From Antedon mediterranea (taxonomy: Eukaryota > Echinodermata > Crinoidea > Comatulida > Antedonidae): a stretch of 64,000 nucleotides of DNA. Below are positions 12,262 through 25,076 of the stretch, piece after piece. The translations under genes were made by a program, and so were the position numbers. The number at the start of each line of letters is the position of its first letter. Positions within the stretch are counted from its first letter, which is position 1. Where the stretch lies: positions 13,822,501-13,886,500 of the forward strand of contig NC_092672.1 of NCBI RefSeq assembly GCF_964355755.1, written 5' to 3'. The notes under the pieces were generated by a model. The model searched no databases, was not told the DNA's origin, and worked only from the letters and a program-made list of their open reading frames with translations.

Positions 12262-12454
12262 GGTGCCGTATTTTTTACCTCTTGTTAGTTCTTTTCCGTC
12301 CTGACATGGTGTATCTGTAAGAAAATCTTTGTGCAATTAAGACGGAAAGAAAAATGTGTGTGGACAGATATCATCAAGTTGCAGGGGAAAAGGGCCCTGC
12401 AACCATGTTAAAGGAGTGAATAAAAGATTGGAGACAAAAGTCAGCATTGGGGTA

Positions 12455-13480
12455 GAGAATGAAACCAGCATGATTCATTTAATGAAATGCTGTACTTAGA
12501 GGAGGGTGATAAGACACCACCGCCGTATGGGGTGATAGTAGGGGGACCAGCATGAGTCATATAACCAGCATGAGTCATATAATGAATGCTGTACTTAAGA
12601 GCATGAGTGATAAAACACCGCCGTATGTGGGGGTAGTTAATGAACCAGCATAAGTAATTATGTGGTGGTAGTAGGGAAACCAGCATGAGTCATATAATGA
12701 ATGCTGTACTTAAGAGCATGAGTGATAAAAACACCGCCGTATGTGGGGGTGGGTAATGAACCAGCATAAGAAATTATGTGGTGGTAGTAGGGTTAATGAA
12801 CCAGCATAAGTAATTATGTGGTGGTAATAGGGGAACCAGCATGAGTCATAATATAATGAATGAACCAGCATAAGAAATTATGTGGTGGTAGTAGTCATTG
12901 GTGAACCAGCATAAGAAATTATGTGGTGGTAGTAGGGTTAATGAACCAGCATAAGTAATTATGTGGTGGTAGTAGGGAAACCAGCATGAGTCATATAATG
13001 AATGCTGTACTTAAGAGCATGAGTGATAAAAACACCGCCGTATGTGGGGGTGGGTAATGAACCAGCATAAGAAATTATGTGGTGGTAGTAGGGTTAATGA
13101 ACCAGCATAAGAAATTATGTGGTGGTAGTAGGGAAACCAGCATGAGTCATAATATAATGAATGAACCAGCATAAGAAATTATGTGGTGGTAGTAGTCATA
13201 TAATGGTGAACCAGCATAAGAAATTATGTGGTGGTAGTAGGGTTAATGAACCAGCATAAGTAATTATGTGGTGGTAGTAGGGAAACCAGCATGAGTCATA
13301 TAATGAATGCTGTACTTAAGAGCATGAGTGATAAAAACACCGCCGTATGTGGGGGTGGGTAATGAACCAGCATAAGAAATTATGTGGTGGTAGTAGGGTT
13401 AATGAACCAGCATAAGAAATTATGTGGTGGTAGTAGGGAAACCAGCATGAGTCATATAATGAATGCTGTACTTAAGGGCA
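12455..13480. repeat. Higher-order tandem repeat spanning the palindrome edge
   Basis: About 40-bp units built on GAACCAGCATAAGAAATTAT plus GTGGTGGTAGTAGGG alternate with a longer CATGAGTCATATAATGAATG-type unit. The composite repeats at about 12,677, 12,978 and 13,284, a higher-order period of about 300 bp. Only 13,228-13,480 has a mirror in the right arm (63,532-63,784), so the palindrome's outer left edge falls inside this array. Confidence 0.9.
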
Positions 13481-13940
13481 AAATCAAATGTACATCTGAC
13501 CAATTACTCAACTCCCTGACGCACAGCTACTCCACAGTAGTTCAATATAATAGTTTTCCCATCCTGTGAAATGGCGTAGCCCAGTTTGATCTTTTAACCC
13601 TGTACTGTGTTTTGAATGGGCATCGGACGAACAGGAGATTCTTCTGTTATAATTTCTTTGATAATAACACAACAGCGGCAAGTACAATAAAGCTTCAGAC
13701 TGCTTTAATTGTTACTAAGAAACAAAAGCGCACACAGGTGTACGCCCGCGTCGTAGTACTGTTACGTTTGTTCCGTCACCACCCAAGATATTATAGCCGT
13801 TTAGATGTAGACTTTTGATTAATTGCGGTTACAGTTTGAATTTACTTATACTATCATCAACTGTATAAACACATTTTCCGAAAAATAACATTTAAAAATA
13901 AAAGAGACTGTGTTTAGGATTACTAAAAAGATAAACAAAA
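13481..13940. other. No gene seen (left arm); mirror 63,072-63,531
   Basis: Unique-looking sequence between the tandem repeat and the 5S relic. The open frames on + here lack family motifs. Confidence 0.5.
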
Positions 13941-14028
13941 GTCTACAACACTGGGTAGGCGGGAACAAGACCCGATCTTGCGGTGTTCGGACGAGAACCA
14001 GTGTATTCAACGTGGTATGGTTGTAGAC
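13941..14028 (-). pseudogene. Truncated 5S rRNA-like sequence (left arm)
   Basis: Mirror of 62,984-63,071, where it is described. It reads on minus here. Confidence 0.75.
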
Positions 14029-14673
14029 ATTATGTTACTTCAAGATTATATATTAAAATCCGTTTAAAGGAGAGCTACCTGCATGATCTTAAAGAAAGGT
14101 TATTTAGATAGAAAAAGGAGCTAAGTCTAATTTCAGTAGAGAATAGGCGTGACTTCTTAAACAAGACATTCATTGCCAATATAATAATTTCTCCACGATC
14201 TAATTTTATGAGTGATTATGTTTTTTTTTATTAATAACATACACCTAGATATACTTACCTTTCATTATGGTAGAGCCCGTACTGATGCTTTCAAATACTC
14301 AGGGATAGCACTGTTTCCTAAAATGTTTTCAGAAGTTGGTGTTACGATCAGAAAAAATCAACGTTCACCGATAGCAAAATATCGAATTTAATAACTTCTT
14401 TTTGTCAAAAGTTTTCAGCGATAACTTTACTAATGGTATATTCTGACGTCATGGATATACTTATGCAAAATTGTGTTGTTCATGTTTGTTTGCAGGTGTT
14501 ACATATTCATAATGATGTTTTTTATAATGATGATGATGCTGATGATAATAATGATGTTATTGATAGTAATGATGATGATATGATGCTGTTGATAATAATG
14601 CTTTTTTTTTATTTTTAAAAATGTTTCTTACAGGATCTACTCAACATTCAATGACTACACGGCTAACTGCTAC
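14029..14673. other. No gene seen; contains a (GAT)n tract
   Basis: A GAT/AAT-rich microsatellite occupies about 14,513-14,590. Mirror 62,339-62,983, with the repeat at about 62,422-62,499. Confidence 0.6.
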
Positions 14674-15717
14674 GGGTGTCACGAAACCTAAGACCACGAA
14701 AGCTAAGACCCCCTAAGACCTAAGATCACGAAAGCTAAGACCCAAGACCTAAGATTACAAATTCTAAGATATACTACAGCTTAAAAACAATACTTGTTTA
14801 TCCATCCATAATTTTAAACACAGTAGGTTTCATTTATTACCATAAATATAATTTAATACTACCGCAAAACACAGATAAACTCACATTATTTTCGCCCGTT
14901 GAGTAAATGTATATTTTTTCTTTACAACAAACAAACTTGACGGGTTGTTTGTTGGTATATATTTACTCCAATGTGTTGGTTCAGAGGATGTTTTTCTTAC
15001 GCACCTGCCTTTCTTGTATTTTGACTCCAAATTTGTTTACTAACTTTATCCTGAATACCACACTTTAAAATTAGGACTTATAAGTACTTTCAGAAGGAGA
15101 AACACATAATAACAAATAAATAAATCCTTTAAATTGATGATTTTACAGACGTGTTTCTTTGTATACTGTAATGTAACTCCTCGAGCTCCCCATGCTCAAT
15201 GTTTTTGTTTCTATGGAGCGCCAAAAAAGCAACAATAATAGTACAAGTATAAAAACAGAAAGAAAATGAAACAAAAAAACTTATCATGATTTTTAAGTTA
15301 AAATTTATTTGCCAGTATTTATTTCTTCGTACTTGCATGATTATACTATTATCATTACAATTTTGATTTTACATTGTTCCATCCACACTGTAGATGGACT
15401 CCACAGAGTTTTCAGCCCTCTATATAATTTTTGCTCTTTTGACGTTCAATAGAAACAAAAACATTGAACATGGGGTAGGCCTACCAGTGTACTGTAGGCT
15501 AGTCATTTTGTGTGCGAGAAAAACGTCTGTAAAATCATCAATTTAAAAATGTATTTGTTACTTTTTATGTGATTCTTTTTCATGAAAGTGCCAATTCTAA
15601 GGTGTGGTATTCAGAATAAATGTTGGGAGTTAAAATACAAGGCAGGTGCGAAAGATAAATATTTGTAATCTTAGGTCTTGGGTCTTAGCTTTCGTGATCT
15701 TAGGTTTCGTGACACCC
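14674..15717. mobile_element. Fold-back element with 10-bp target duplication (left arm)
   Basis: It begins GGGTGTCACGAAACCTAAGA and ends with the inverted copy. Both sides are flanked by TAACTGCTAC (14664-14673 and 15718-15727). Inner inverted repeats continue: TTGATGATTTTACAGACG pairs with its complement near 15,520-15,545, and the GCACCTGCC...CCACAC blocks also pair. The whole 1,044-bp unit can therefore fold on itself. It has no coding capacity. A 9-10 bp duplication fits Mutator-like elements best; assignment is inference. Confidence 0.8.
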
Positions 15718-15727
15718 TAACTGCTAC

Positions 15728-16864
15728 ATTCTATTCCTTCGAAGTGATGCAGGACTGTGCCTTTTAAGTGAGATATTTCCCTTAAATCCTAAGACTATTT
15801 TACTAAAGTGGTTTTCACAAAGGTTTTAAGATTATAAGTGAAATCCTTAACTTGGTCTATTTTTCCCTTAACTCAGAGGTCCCTTAGAAGTTTCCTTAGC
15901 TATTCAGTACCTTGTAGATAACTCCAATCTAGGCTAGATAGAGATGCTAGGCCCCCCTGTTGGTCTGCCCAGTAACAAGCCGGGGATTCATATATAAGTA
16001 TTTTCCTTAACCTAAGTGTGATTGGTGAATACGGCCACAGGGCCCTACGAGTAAAAGCCACTTGCTGTTAAGCTAAACTGACACCACTTCTAGTCTGGGA
16101 GCTAAAACACGTTTTATTTTCAGTACAAACATTATACGTCTGTGTAGATTCAACAAAATCGACATTTACTTTAATTTTGGCCATTCATAGCTAAAATGTA
16201 TACAAAATCGTAAAATATGCATATTTTGATTTTTATCGATTTCAATATTATCAAAATACTACAATTTAGCGATAACAAACATTTCCTCTTATAATTATTT
16301 TTATTTGCATAAACTTGCCGTATAATTTGTTTTGTTTTATATTTTGATTTTAGTAACGCTGAGATATTAATAAACAAAACCTTGTTTTATATAAATGTAT
16401 ACATCGACATTAACTAGTTTAATACAATGTATAATGAAACATAAATATATCAACTTACTTTAACGATAAACTATAATATTGATTGAATAATTGTTTCTTT
16501 TTTCTGTTTATTAGTTTGGATGATATGTTTTTATTTGTAGTTGAAAAGGGCAATTCTTTTTTGTTTTCATTTATGATAATGAGATAAAAGCTAGCTGAGT
16601 GTTAAAAACTATTTTTATAAATGAATGTATTAATCCATGCATTTGTTGGCAGAGCTAGCTGCACTTCGATTATCATACACAAAACACTTTGGTGTAATTA
16701 CCAGTAGTAGCGGCCCATTTCCACTCAGCTCTAAAGCTTAGTATTATTAGCTCCTTACCACCTTATACTCGGTAATAATATATTAGATTCAACAAAAAAG
16801 TTATAAAGTGATGGGCTATATACAGCAGATAACAGCGTGTATTATTCGAGCGACATGGTAGCTG
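15728..16864. other. No gene seen; mirror 60,148-61,284
   Basis: AT-rich sequence. The open frame at 16171-16377 (minus) is lysine/isoleucine-rich and has no recognisable domain. Confidence 0.5.
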
Positions 16865-17253
16865 CCTATTGACTATTTTCACATAAGTCATAATATTTAT
16901 GACATTAATTTAGCAGTCATTAGGTCATAACATTTATGACAATTTAAAGGTACATGTTAAGTCTCGGAATACGCTAGTTATAGTGTATAGTACAGGAAGC
17001 ACTAATTTCGGGGCTTCCTGGTACAGTATTGACTATTTTCACATAAGTCATAATATTTATGACATTAATTTAGCAGTCATTAGGTCATAAAATTTATGAC
17101 AATTTAAAACTACATGTTATGTCTCGGAATACGCTGGTTATAGTACATGAGGCTGTGATTTCCGGGCTTCAAGGTATTGACTATTTTCACATAAGTCATA
17201 ATATTTATGACATGATTGTGAAGCTGCCATTAGGTCATAAAATTTATGACTTC
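16865..17253. repeat. Tandem repeat of 146-159 bp with internal dyads (left arm)
   Basis: TTGACTATTTTCACATAAGT followed by CATAATATTTATGAC starts at about 16,870, 17,029 and 17,175. Each unit holds CATAA-n-TTATG dyads and ends in a GTCTCGGAATACGCT... segment. The third unit is partial. Confidence 0.85.
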
Positions 17254-17619
17254 AGAAATACAAGAATTTCTCTGTAAAAATAATTAGTAGACAAAGTTTT
17301 AGTGTGCTATACAAGCTTTTTATTAATGACAAAACATGAATACACTCATAAGGTGTTTTTTCTCAGCCGTACATCAAAGAATTAAAGAACTGATAAATTT
17401 TAACTATTTATTCACTAACACTGGTTATTAATTTAGAATGAATTAAACTCGGCTTCTAGTAAAATAAGTATTGTATGCATTACTAACTATTTATACGTGA
17501 TTGTAGTAGAAAATATTTAAAAGATATATACATTTCACAGGCACAGAATAATTCTAAACCGCCCAGTGAAATTTAATTATTTAATTTTAAACGATAAAGA
17601 TGAGGAAATCAGTGAGAAT

Positions 17620-17686
17620 GCCCAATCCAAGATCCGAACCCGGAACATTCTGCTTGATATGCAGATGACCATTAGACCACTGTCGT
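17620..17686 (-). repeat. tRNA-headed SINE-like unit (left arm)
   Basis: Mirror of 59,326-59,392, where it is described. Confidence 0.5.
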
Positions 17687-17833
17687 AGTACGGCGGAACA
17701 GTACTAGTCTCTCAATTGTATATACAGTATATATATAAACATCACAAGGCACAGAATAAATTTAATAAATTAATTTGAAAAGTTATATAAAATGTGACTG
17801 CAAGGCATGTGTCCAGTATCATGAATGCTATTT

Positions 17834-20800
17834 TCACCCCGGAAATGTGTAGTCGTCCTCCTCATTTGCCATCTCCGCATTATCTTCAACCTCCTCATCT
17901 GTACTGTCGTCCTCATCTGAAATGATGAATAAACCAAGGCCCTATTATTTAATAGACCTCTAAATAGTTGTATAATTTTTTTAGAAGCTCTGTGTAAACA
18001 AAATTTTAAAATAGAGAATCTTTTTTTTTAAATTTGTATTACTATATGTTTCAAATTGGGTCAGAAATTGATTATAGGTATTTTGAATATTGATTAAAAA
18101 TTAAATGCATGGGCTGTGTTTATACAAGTTTACAATACAGATAGCATAGTATGCCGTCCAAGTTATGAGAATACAGCTTAATATGCCGTTTTAAAATTCC
18201 TGAACAAAAAGTAGCAGTATATTGCACTACAAACATCAAATCATCAGCATTGTATTGCGACTTGAATGTATACAATATCGCTTGTATATTGTTCTTCGTA
18301 TTAGCATCCATGACAATAGATAAACAATAAAGTTAATTTAACTTAAACTTACCATCCGATTGGGCTCCATTTTCAAGCTGAATGCTGTTTTCAATTTCTT
18401 CTTTGAAACGAACTAATCTGGATCTTAATTCAGATTCCCCATCATTCTCGAGCAAGGTTATACAATTGCGCCGTTGCAAAATTATTTCCTTGAGCACTGT
18501 AATTATAATAACAATAAAATAGATTTCAATTGAATATTAAATTATTTTGTTAGTTCATTAATGTCGTTTGTACAAACGACAATAGTAATGACTCAAAGAA
18601 CAAGAATTTTTCCCATTTGATTGAATTTTAGCGACATGCCCAATTGTCACGCGGTATGTTTTTGGTTAACATCAATGAATGATTATTATGAGTTATGGTA
18701 TAAATGTATTATTTACCATTCCATCCTAGGCAATTTACAACTAAGTGACCTTCTCTGCTATGCCTTGTCACTAGTTGCTTAATTAGCAGTTCTAGTGACT
18801 TAGCCTTAATGACGCCACCAATTCCATTCATCATGCGTTCGTGTTGAGGGCTTACTAATAACGTGCGAATGGTGTCTAAAAAAAATATGAATCATCATTA
18901 AACTGTAGGCCTACATACTTACATTAACTTTCCTGTATATTTGAATATAATAATAATAATATCAATGGTACATTTCTTTTTTTTTTTCTTTTATTAGAAA
19001 CAAGAAGAAATAACCCCATTACCTCACCATCCACCTCATACCAAAAAGCAGTTAGTATTGCAAATTGGTGAACATTTTTTAGTAGACTGCCAATCAATGA
19101 ATGACCTATATTTATAATTGAATAAAAATGACTGAACTATATTTGTAAATACAATAACAAACTGGGTATACCTTGTTCTTCGCAGTACCAATACTGTACT
19201 TGCATGACTCTATCATTGTCTTTTAAAATAGTCATATTGTATAGCAGGTCCTCGTCATTGCAAACAACTACGATGACATCAGAAATCAGCATTTCTTTTT
19301 CACATTTCTACAAAAAAAAAGCATAGAAAAAATAATATAATAAGAATAACAACAGTAACAAAACCAGTAACAAAACCAGTGCAGTCTCAATGTTACTGTG
19401 TTATGCAAAAATTGCATGTGTCAGGCTTCGGGGGGTCAGTTAGAATGGGTAGAATTATAAAATAATATATATAATCTCTAAAAACAGTTTGAATATTTGT
19501 TCTGTTGTTTATATAAATCTATTAAAATCTTTCTTAGTAAAGCCACATTGATAGGCCGTAAAAAAACAATTTAGTTTCAAATTTGAAAACCCCTCACTAT
19601 AGAATGAATTACAAATATACAAAACAATATAAAATATTTAAAATATATCAAACCTCTGTCAGTACGAGCAGGCCACGATGTAACCCCATATTACTGGAAT
19701 TGGCAATATCTGTCAATTTTCTGCCAATAAACGGCCCAGACATAACTTGACACTTTGATCTTGTTCCATCTTCTGTTAAAATATCAACTGTTGACGCTTG
19801 AGGCTGACTTTGCCTTTGTTCCTCCCAAAACAGAGCATCTTGACAATGCATGAATAAACCTGGTGGAATTTCGCTTTTAGATAACTTCCCTTTCAAAAGA
19901 AATGTATTAAAATGTTTTTATTATTATTTATTCAATATTTTAATTTCTATAAGGGATAGTAGTTTTGTGTGAATAAAGTACCTTTGCATCGAACTGCATA
20001 ATATTAAATTGTTTCAATTTTGTACGAATTTTTAAAATCTGACAGAGTGGGACTTGGTTTTAGAAATATAGCACAAATACAGCGACTGAATTCTATTAGT
20101 AACATAGTAACCTTACTTGTTGTTAAAAAAGGCCGAAGAGCAGAATCGGTCGTGTGCTCCGGAAATCTTTCGGTCGCTTCCTTCCATGTCAGTACTTTAA
20201 TAGTTGTCAAAAATTTTCCTCTGATCACCTTTATCTGCTTAATCGACCGTGCTTTATTTTCAACCTCTTTAATGGACATTGTTCCGTCTGTTACAGATGA
20301 CAGCAATTCAAACTTGTCTTCTTCCGACAGGCCTTGTAGTGTCATGAAGAACTATAGAATTGTAAAAAAATGTTTAGTCACAATACTGATAACAAATAAT
20401 AAAGCGTTCCAATAAGGGTTCAAGAGGTTCAGTATAAACATTTCTCTCGTGTGGATAACAATTGAAGAATTTACAAAACAATTGTTAATGCACGTCATAT
20501 CATTTTTGAATAGGCCATTTTTTAGTTTTAACAAAGTTAATCACACTCCCCCCCCCCCCCCCCTTTAGAAAAAACAGGCCTATTTTAAAATGTTTTTTTT
20601 TGTAATAAATTAGGCCTAATTTTAATAAATTTTTATAGTTTGTTATGTTTAGATTTAACCTGTTAGTGGCGGTTTCATCGCTGTTGGTTGACAACTGTAT
20701 AAAATAAATAAATTAATAAATAATAGATTGTTTTTTACAAAGTTATTAACCCTTTGAATGAAGACGCGTTGTTTCTACCGCAAGTGACTGAGACTAATAA

Positions 20801-23800
20801 TTAACTGATTGTGTTTCTTGCTTGTTTGTTTTTGCCAAAAAAAAAGCATACACCAGTAATTGCTATTTATTGAGAGAATAAATGTGACAGAAAATAAATG
20901 TAAGAAACCTACCGACTGCTTCAATTGCTTTCCGGGTTTGGAATCCTTTACCGTTCCTGCATTATACTGGGCAAACAGCTTGGTAACCTTTGTGTAGCAT
21001 CGGTCCGTATACAATGATACTTGGAACATCGGTTCCATGGACGATATTATCTGCAATACAACGTTATTATTTATTATTACTATCCTTATTTATTATTATC
21101 GTTATTATCTTTTTATTATTGTTAATATCCTTATTTATTATATATTATTATTAATTACAACATTATTATTAATTATATCACCATTACATTATTAATTACA
21201 ACTTTATATATTAGAGTCCTAAATAACTTGTTTAAATAATATTAATAATACCTTTTTTTCGAACGATTGTTTGCCAATTGCCTCTGCACACTTTCTCCTC
21301 CATGTCGAAGTCGTTTTGGCATCTTTGTCATTGTAATCTTGCAAAATGTTACGGCATACTGCAACGTTGTCTTCAAAAGTTGCTTGGTGAGTATTACCTG
21401 TGACGAAATTATGTCGAGATGCCACAAGTAGTGATTCAGTTTTTGTTAGATCAAAATAGACTGCCACTTCTAATTGTTTAAATATATTCTCACTCATTGT
21501 TGATAGTGCTGTTCTTAAATGATTTCCGCCAAGTGAATAAAAAATACACTTCTCGTATTCTTGTTTGTTAAAGAAATCGTAATGTTCTTTATTAAGCAAT
21601 ACAGGTAGTATCGTGTTCACCAGACCGTCCTTTGTAAGCGTTTCTTGAATTTTTTTAACAAAATCTTGGTCGATCTTGCGAAGTAGTAAGTCCGATGGCG
21701 GCGCTACTATCGAACTTCTTGGCACAGCAACTAGACCTATAAACGTAAAATGACAGTTTGTTAAATATTACATCTTATGATTATACAACAAGGAAGTATT
21801 CTCCCCAGGATTTAGATCAAGCATCGTAGTAATCTTATGTCCTGGCTAATCTGGGTGTCGGTGACTAATATTGTCAGCCTACTACTACAATTTAGTGAAA
21901 TCATTTACCTGTATTTCACAATTCTAATATGAAACAACTTAATATAAATATGTCATTGTATTATTATTATGATAGGATTTTCATATTTAAAAACCAATTT
22001 TATTTTTTACTAAAATGGGGAATTCCACAGTAATTGCAAGTTGCGACATCAGTAAAAAACATTTTAAAAAATTGTTTTACATACAAAGTTGGACATTTTC
22101 AGAAAAAGGATACATTATTAAATTATATGAATTACAAAAAATGATTGACATTATATTTTAATATTAGTTTTATTTTTTAAATAACAATATATATCCTAAA
22201 AATTTAACGTTGCCATACAGTATAGGCCGTTTAGTCTAGGCCTAGGTAGTGTCAGGACATCATCACCCCCTGCCTGCTTGAGTGCATGGAGATCACCCTG
22301 CACATGTTATTTTTTTATATTTTAGTTAATTTTGAATTTATATAGGTATTTTGCACAATATCTAGGAAGGTTAGGCCTAGTGTATGTTAGCATCCGGGCT
22401 AGGTCTGGGTTTGCAAGGCTAGTAGTAGTCATGTGAAAGAAAATTGTCCAATCGAATGACCGGAATCTATTTATGCGTTTTATAATAACTGTTTGAAACT
22501 TAAATAACAATAAAACAAATAGAAAATAGAGTAACTATAAGAAGTTAAAACCTGTGTTCAAAATATCTTTAGTTCGTTCATCTTCGAAAAATGTGTTCAT
22601 CCGCTTTATATTTTAATAGGCCTAGTACGTATAATTACTTATCTAGCCAGATTATACTAATTTAACGTAACGAATTGTAGATACATTAAATCTAATCATG
22701 GTTAGGCCTATAGTTATTGTGAGTTATGTTTAAAATTACAGTTTTTGTTATCCAAGATCAAAGTGAATAACTATTATGTGACATATTCAACAAAACATTT
22801 GAAAAAATATAAAACAGTAACGTTTGTTTAATTGTAAACTACAGTAAAACAAAAGCAGATAATAATTATGCTTGTCCATGGGGCATGGTACAGTATGTAA
22901 CTTCAATAACAAATGTTTCATATACTAACCAATGATCTTTTCTTTGATTGTTTCGTCGATTGTCTTTATGTTAATTCTTGTTCTCTTTGTAGTTACGTTT
23001 TCAGCATCTTGAGCTTTTCGCTTTCGTAATGTTTGCAATGTTTTGGTAAGGTCGTCAATTGTCTTGCATTTGCAAAATGGGCAATTTTCGTCCGGTTTGA
23101 ATTTGCTCCACAATACTTTGGTTGCAGCAAGCGTACTACTACAGTCGCTTTCTTCTGTAACAATCTATAGTATTGCAAAATTGTTTTTAATTAAATAAAT
23201 AACTAAACATAGAAATTTATATAGTTGTTAAGTCTACACACTACACCCTAATATTCAGTGTTGGTGCTCTTGATGAAAATGCATTTTTTAAATCATATAT
23301 AAAACTTTAATGTTAAAAAAATGGTCAACAAAATTAGTATCAATGGTCCTATAGTAAAGATATATTACAATTTAGTTTTAGGCCTGAAACAACATTTCAA
23401 TTAATTAGATGAAATAAATAATCGAATAAATCATAATATATATTATAATCAGAAAGCCTATAAAATCCAAATATAATAGGCCTATTAAACAGCTGAAGAT
23501 TGTGCCCCTGGGAAAATACTAATAAAACTAATAATTGCGTGGCTTGAAACACTTTTTAAAACTGCAAAATGGAAAATAAAACATCTTTATAAAGTAATAA
23601 GACTGGTGAAGAATGGTTCCCTAAAAACATTAAAAGAAAATTATATTATTTAGAAGAACACAACAATCTTACCTTAAGCCAGTTTTTGCCTTTAGTTGTT
23701 TTGGTAAATTTTATAACCTTGCCTAACTGTTCACCATCAGAATGCTTTATTGCCCTAGTGTTATTAATTATTAGATAAGCAATGTTGTCTTCCTCTACAC

Positions 23801-23816
23801 AAAACCTCCAGTCCAT
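17834..23816 (-). CDS. ParB/sulfiredoxin-like domain protein, 11 exons (left-arm copy)
   Basis: Inverted copy of the gene at 53,199-59,178, where the protein is described. Exons on minus, first to last: 23673-23816, 22930-23164, 21252-21736, 20913-21050, 20117-20351, 19982-19993 (micro-exon), 19654-19889, 19172-19307, 18717-18875, 18353-18496 and 17834-17916. All splice borders are conserved and the frame is open. One coding difference from the right-arm copy was seen: position 20963 makes residue 318 Asn here and Tyr there. Confidence 0.82.
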
Positions 23817-23904
23817 TTTTATCAAATGCGATAACGAAGTGATCACAAACAATGTTGGGCGACGAGTGACGCACTTTCACACTGTTACGATCTTTTATTT
23901 GGGC

Positions 23905-23929
23905 CAGGGAGTTATTAGTCAACTCCCTG
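23905..23929. promoter_or_regulatory. 9-bp dyad upstream of the ParB-like gene
   Basis: CAGGGAGTT-ATTAGTC-AACTCCCTG lies about 90 bases before the ATG (mirror 53,086-53,110). A nearby AAATAAAAG could act as a weak TATA element. Any regulatory role is inference. Confidence 0.3.
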
Positions 23930-25076
23930 TTTGGGCATTGTTCACATTGTTTATACTAAAGCTACAGATCAGCAGGAAGAAAAACTCAAGTGCAAATCGT
24001 ATTTCATATCGATAACGAGTATTATTTGCACGATAGAGATCGATAAAATCTGCCAGTAATATATAATCATTTTCATAGATTAACTTATATATTTTAATCT
24101 ACTTATACTGTAGTAAAATAATTTTTACCATTTCAAACTAATTCATATTGGGCTCCCGTAATTTCACCTATGCTACACTGCATAATATATATATATATAT
24201 ATATCAACTATGTAAATACTTTATTTGCACATAACATAATAACATGATATAAAAAACATATGACCAAAAAATAAATAAATCATATATTCAAAAGTTTAGC
24301 GCCTCTAAAGGAAACATCAAATTGAAGTAAGAAATCCTGATATTTTAACTAAATTAAAATTCTTGAATTAAATTCCTTTTTTATAAGCAGTTGTATATTG
24401 TTTTGTATAATTGTAAATTTATATTATATTTATAAAATAAGAAATTTCGGTTGCAAATATGCTTTTTTTTAAATACAGTATTACAGGGATCTTTTATTAT
24501 TTGAAGTTTAGGTTGTTGGTGGGGTAGCCAATGAACATAAAATTATTGTATTTTGACTATTTCCATTTTGATTGGTCAATTTTGTCGTTAAAAACACGTC
24601 CGTATAAATTGTGCGTCTCTTTTGAATAACCTACTGTGTAATATTGAAGCTGTTTATAATTGTTTACCATGAATCATTAAAATATAAACATACGCCTATT
24701 TAAAATGAACTTAGAATAGTTATTAAATACATAAAAACAAGCTAGTGATCAATACTTTATTTTCTTGTAAAAAAATATGAATATATCGCGTATTATAAGA
24801 TAAAAGCGTTGATAGTATTCCAGATATCAACTTGAAAAATATAGCACAAAAAAAAAACAATTTTAAGCATTCATTGATCTAAACCAAAATTGTCCACTTT
24901 TTATGTACAAAAAAACAAAGTCATATCGGATAGACCATCATCAAATGTTCACGTATCTCTGAAATATTGTGTCGAACGAAAAGATTATTTCAATTTCAAA
25001 GTTGGCCTGTCAAACTAGGCGTTAGAAAAATAAATTAAACTAATATATAAAATTATATTGGACAAATCTATATTAT
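23930..25076. other. 5' flank of the ParB-like gene, no other gene seen
   Basis: AT-rich sequence with an (AT)n run near 24,187-24,204. Mirror 51,939-53,085. Confidence 0.5.

Noticed and set aside
12455-13480. CRISPR-like regular repeats
   Set aside because: The units are tandem without unique spacers and form a composite satellite in animal DNA.
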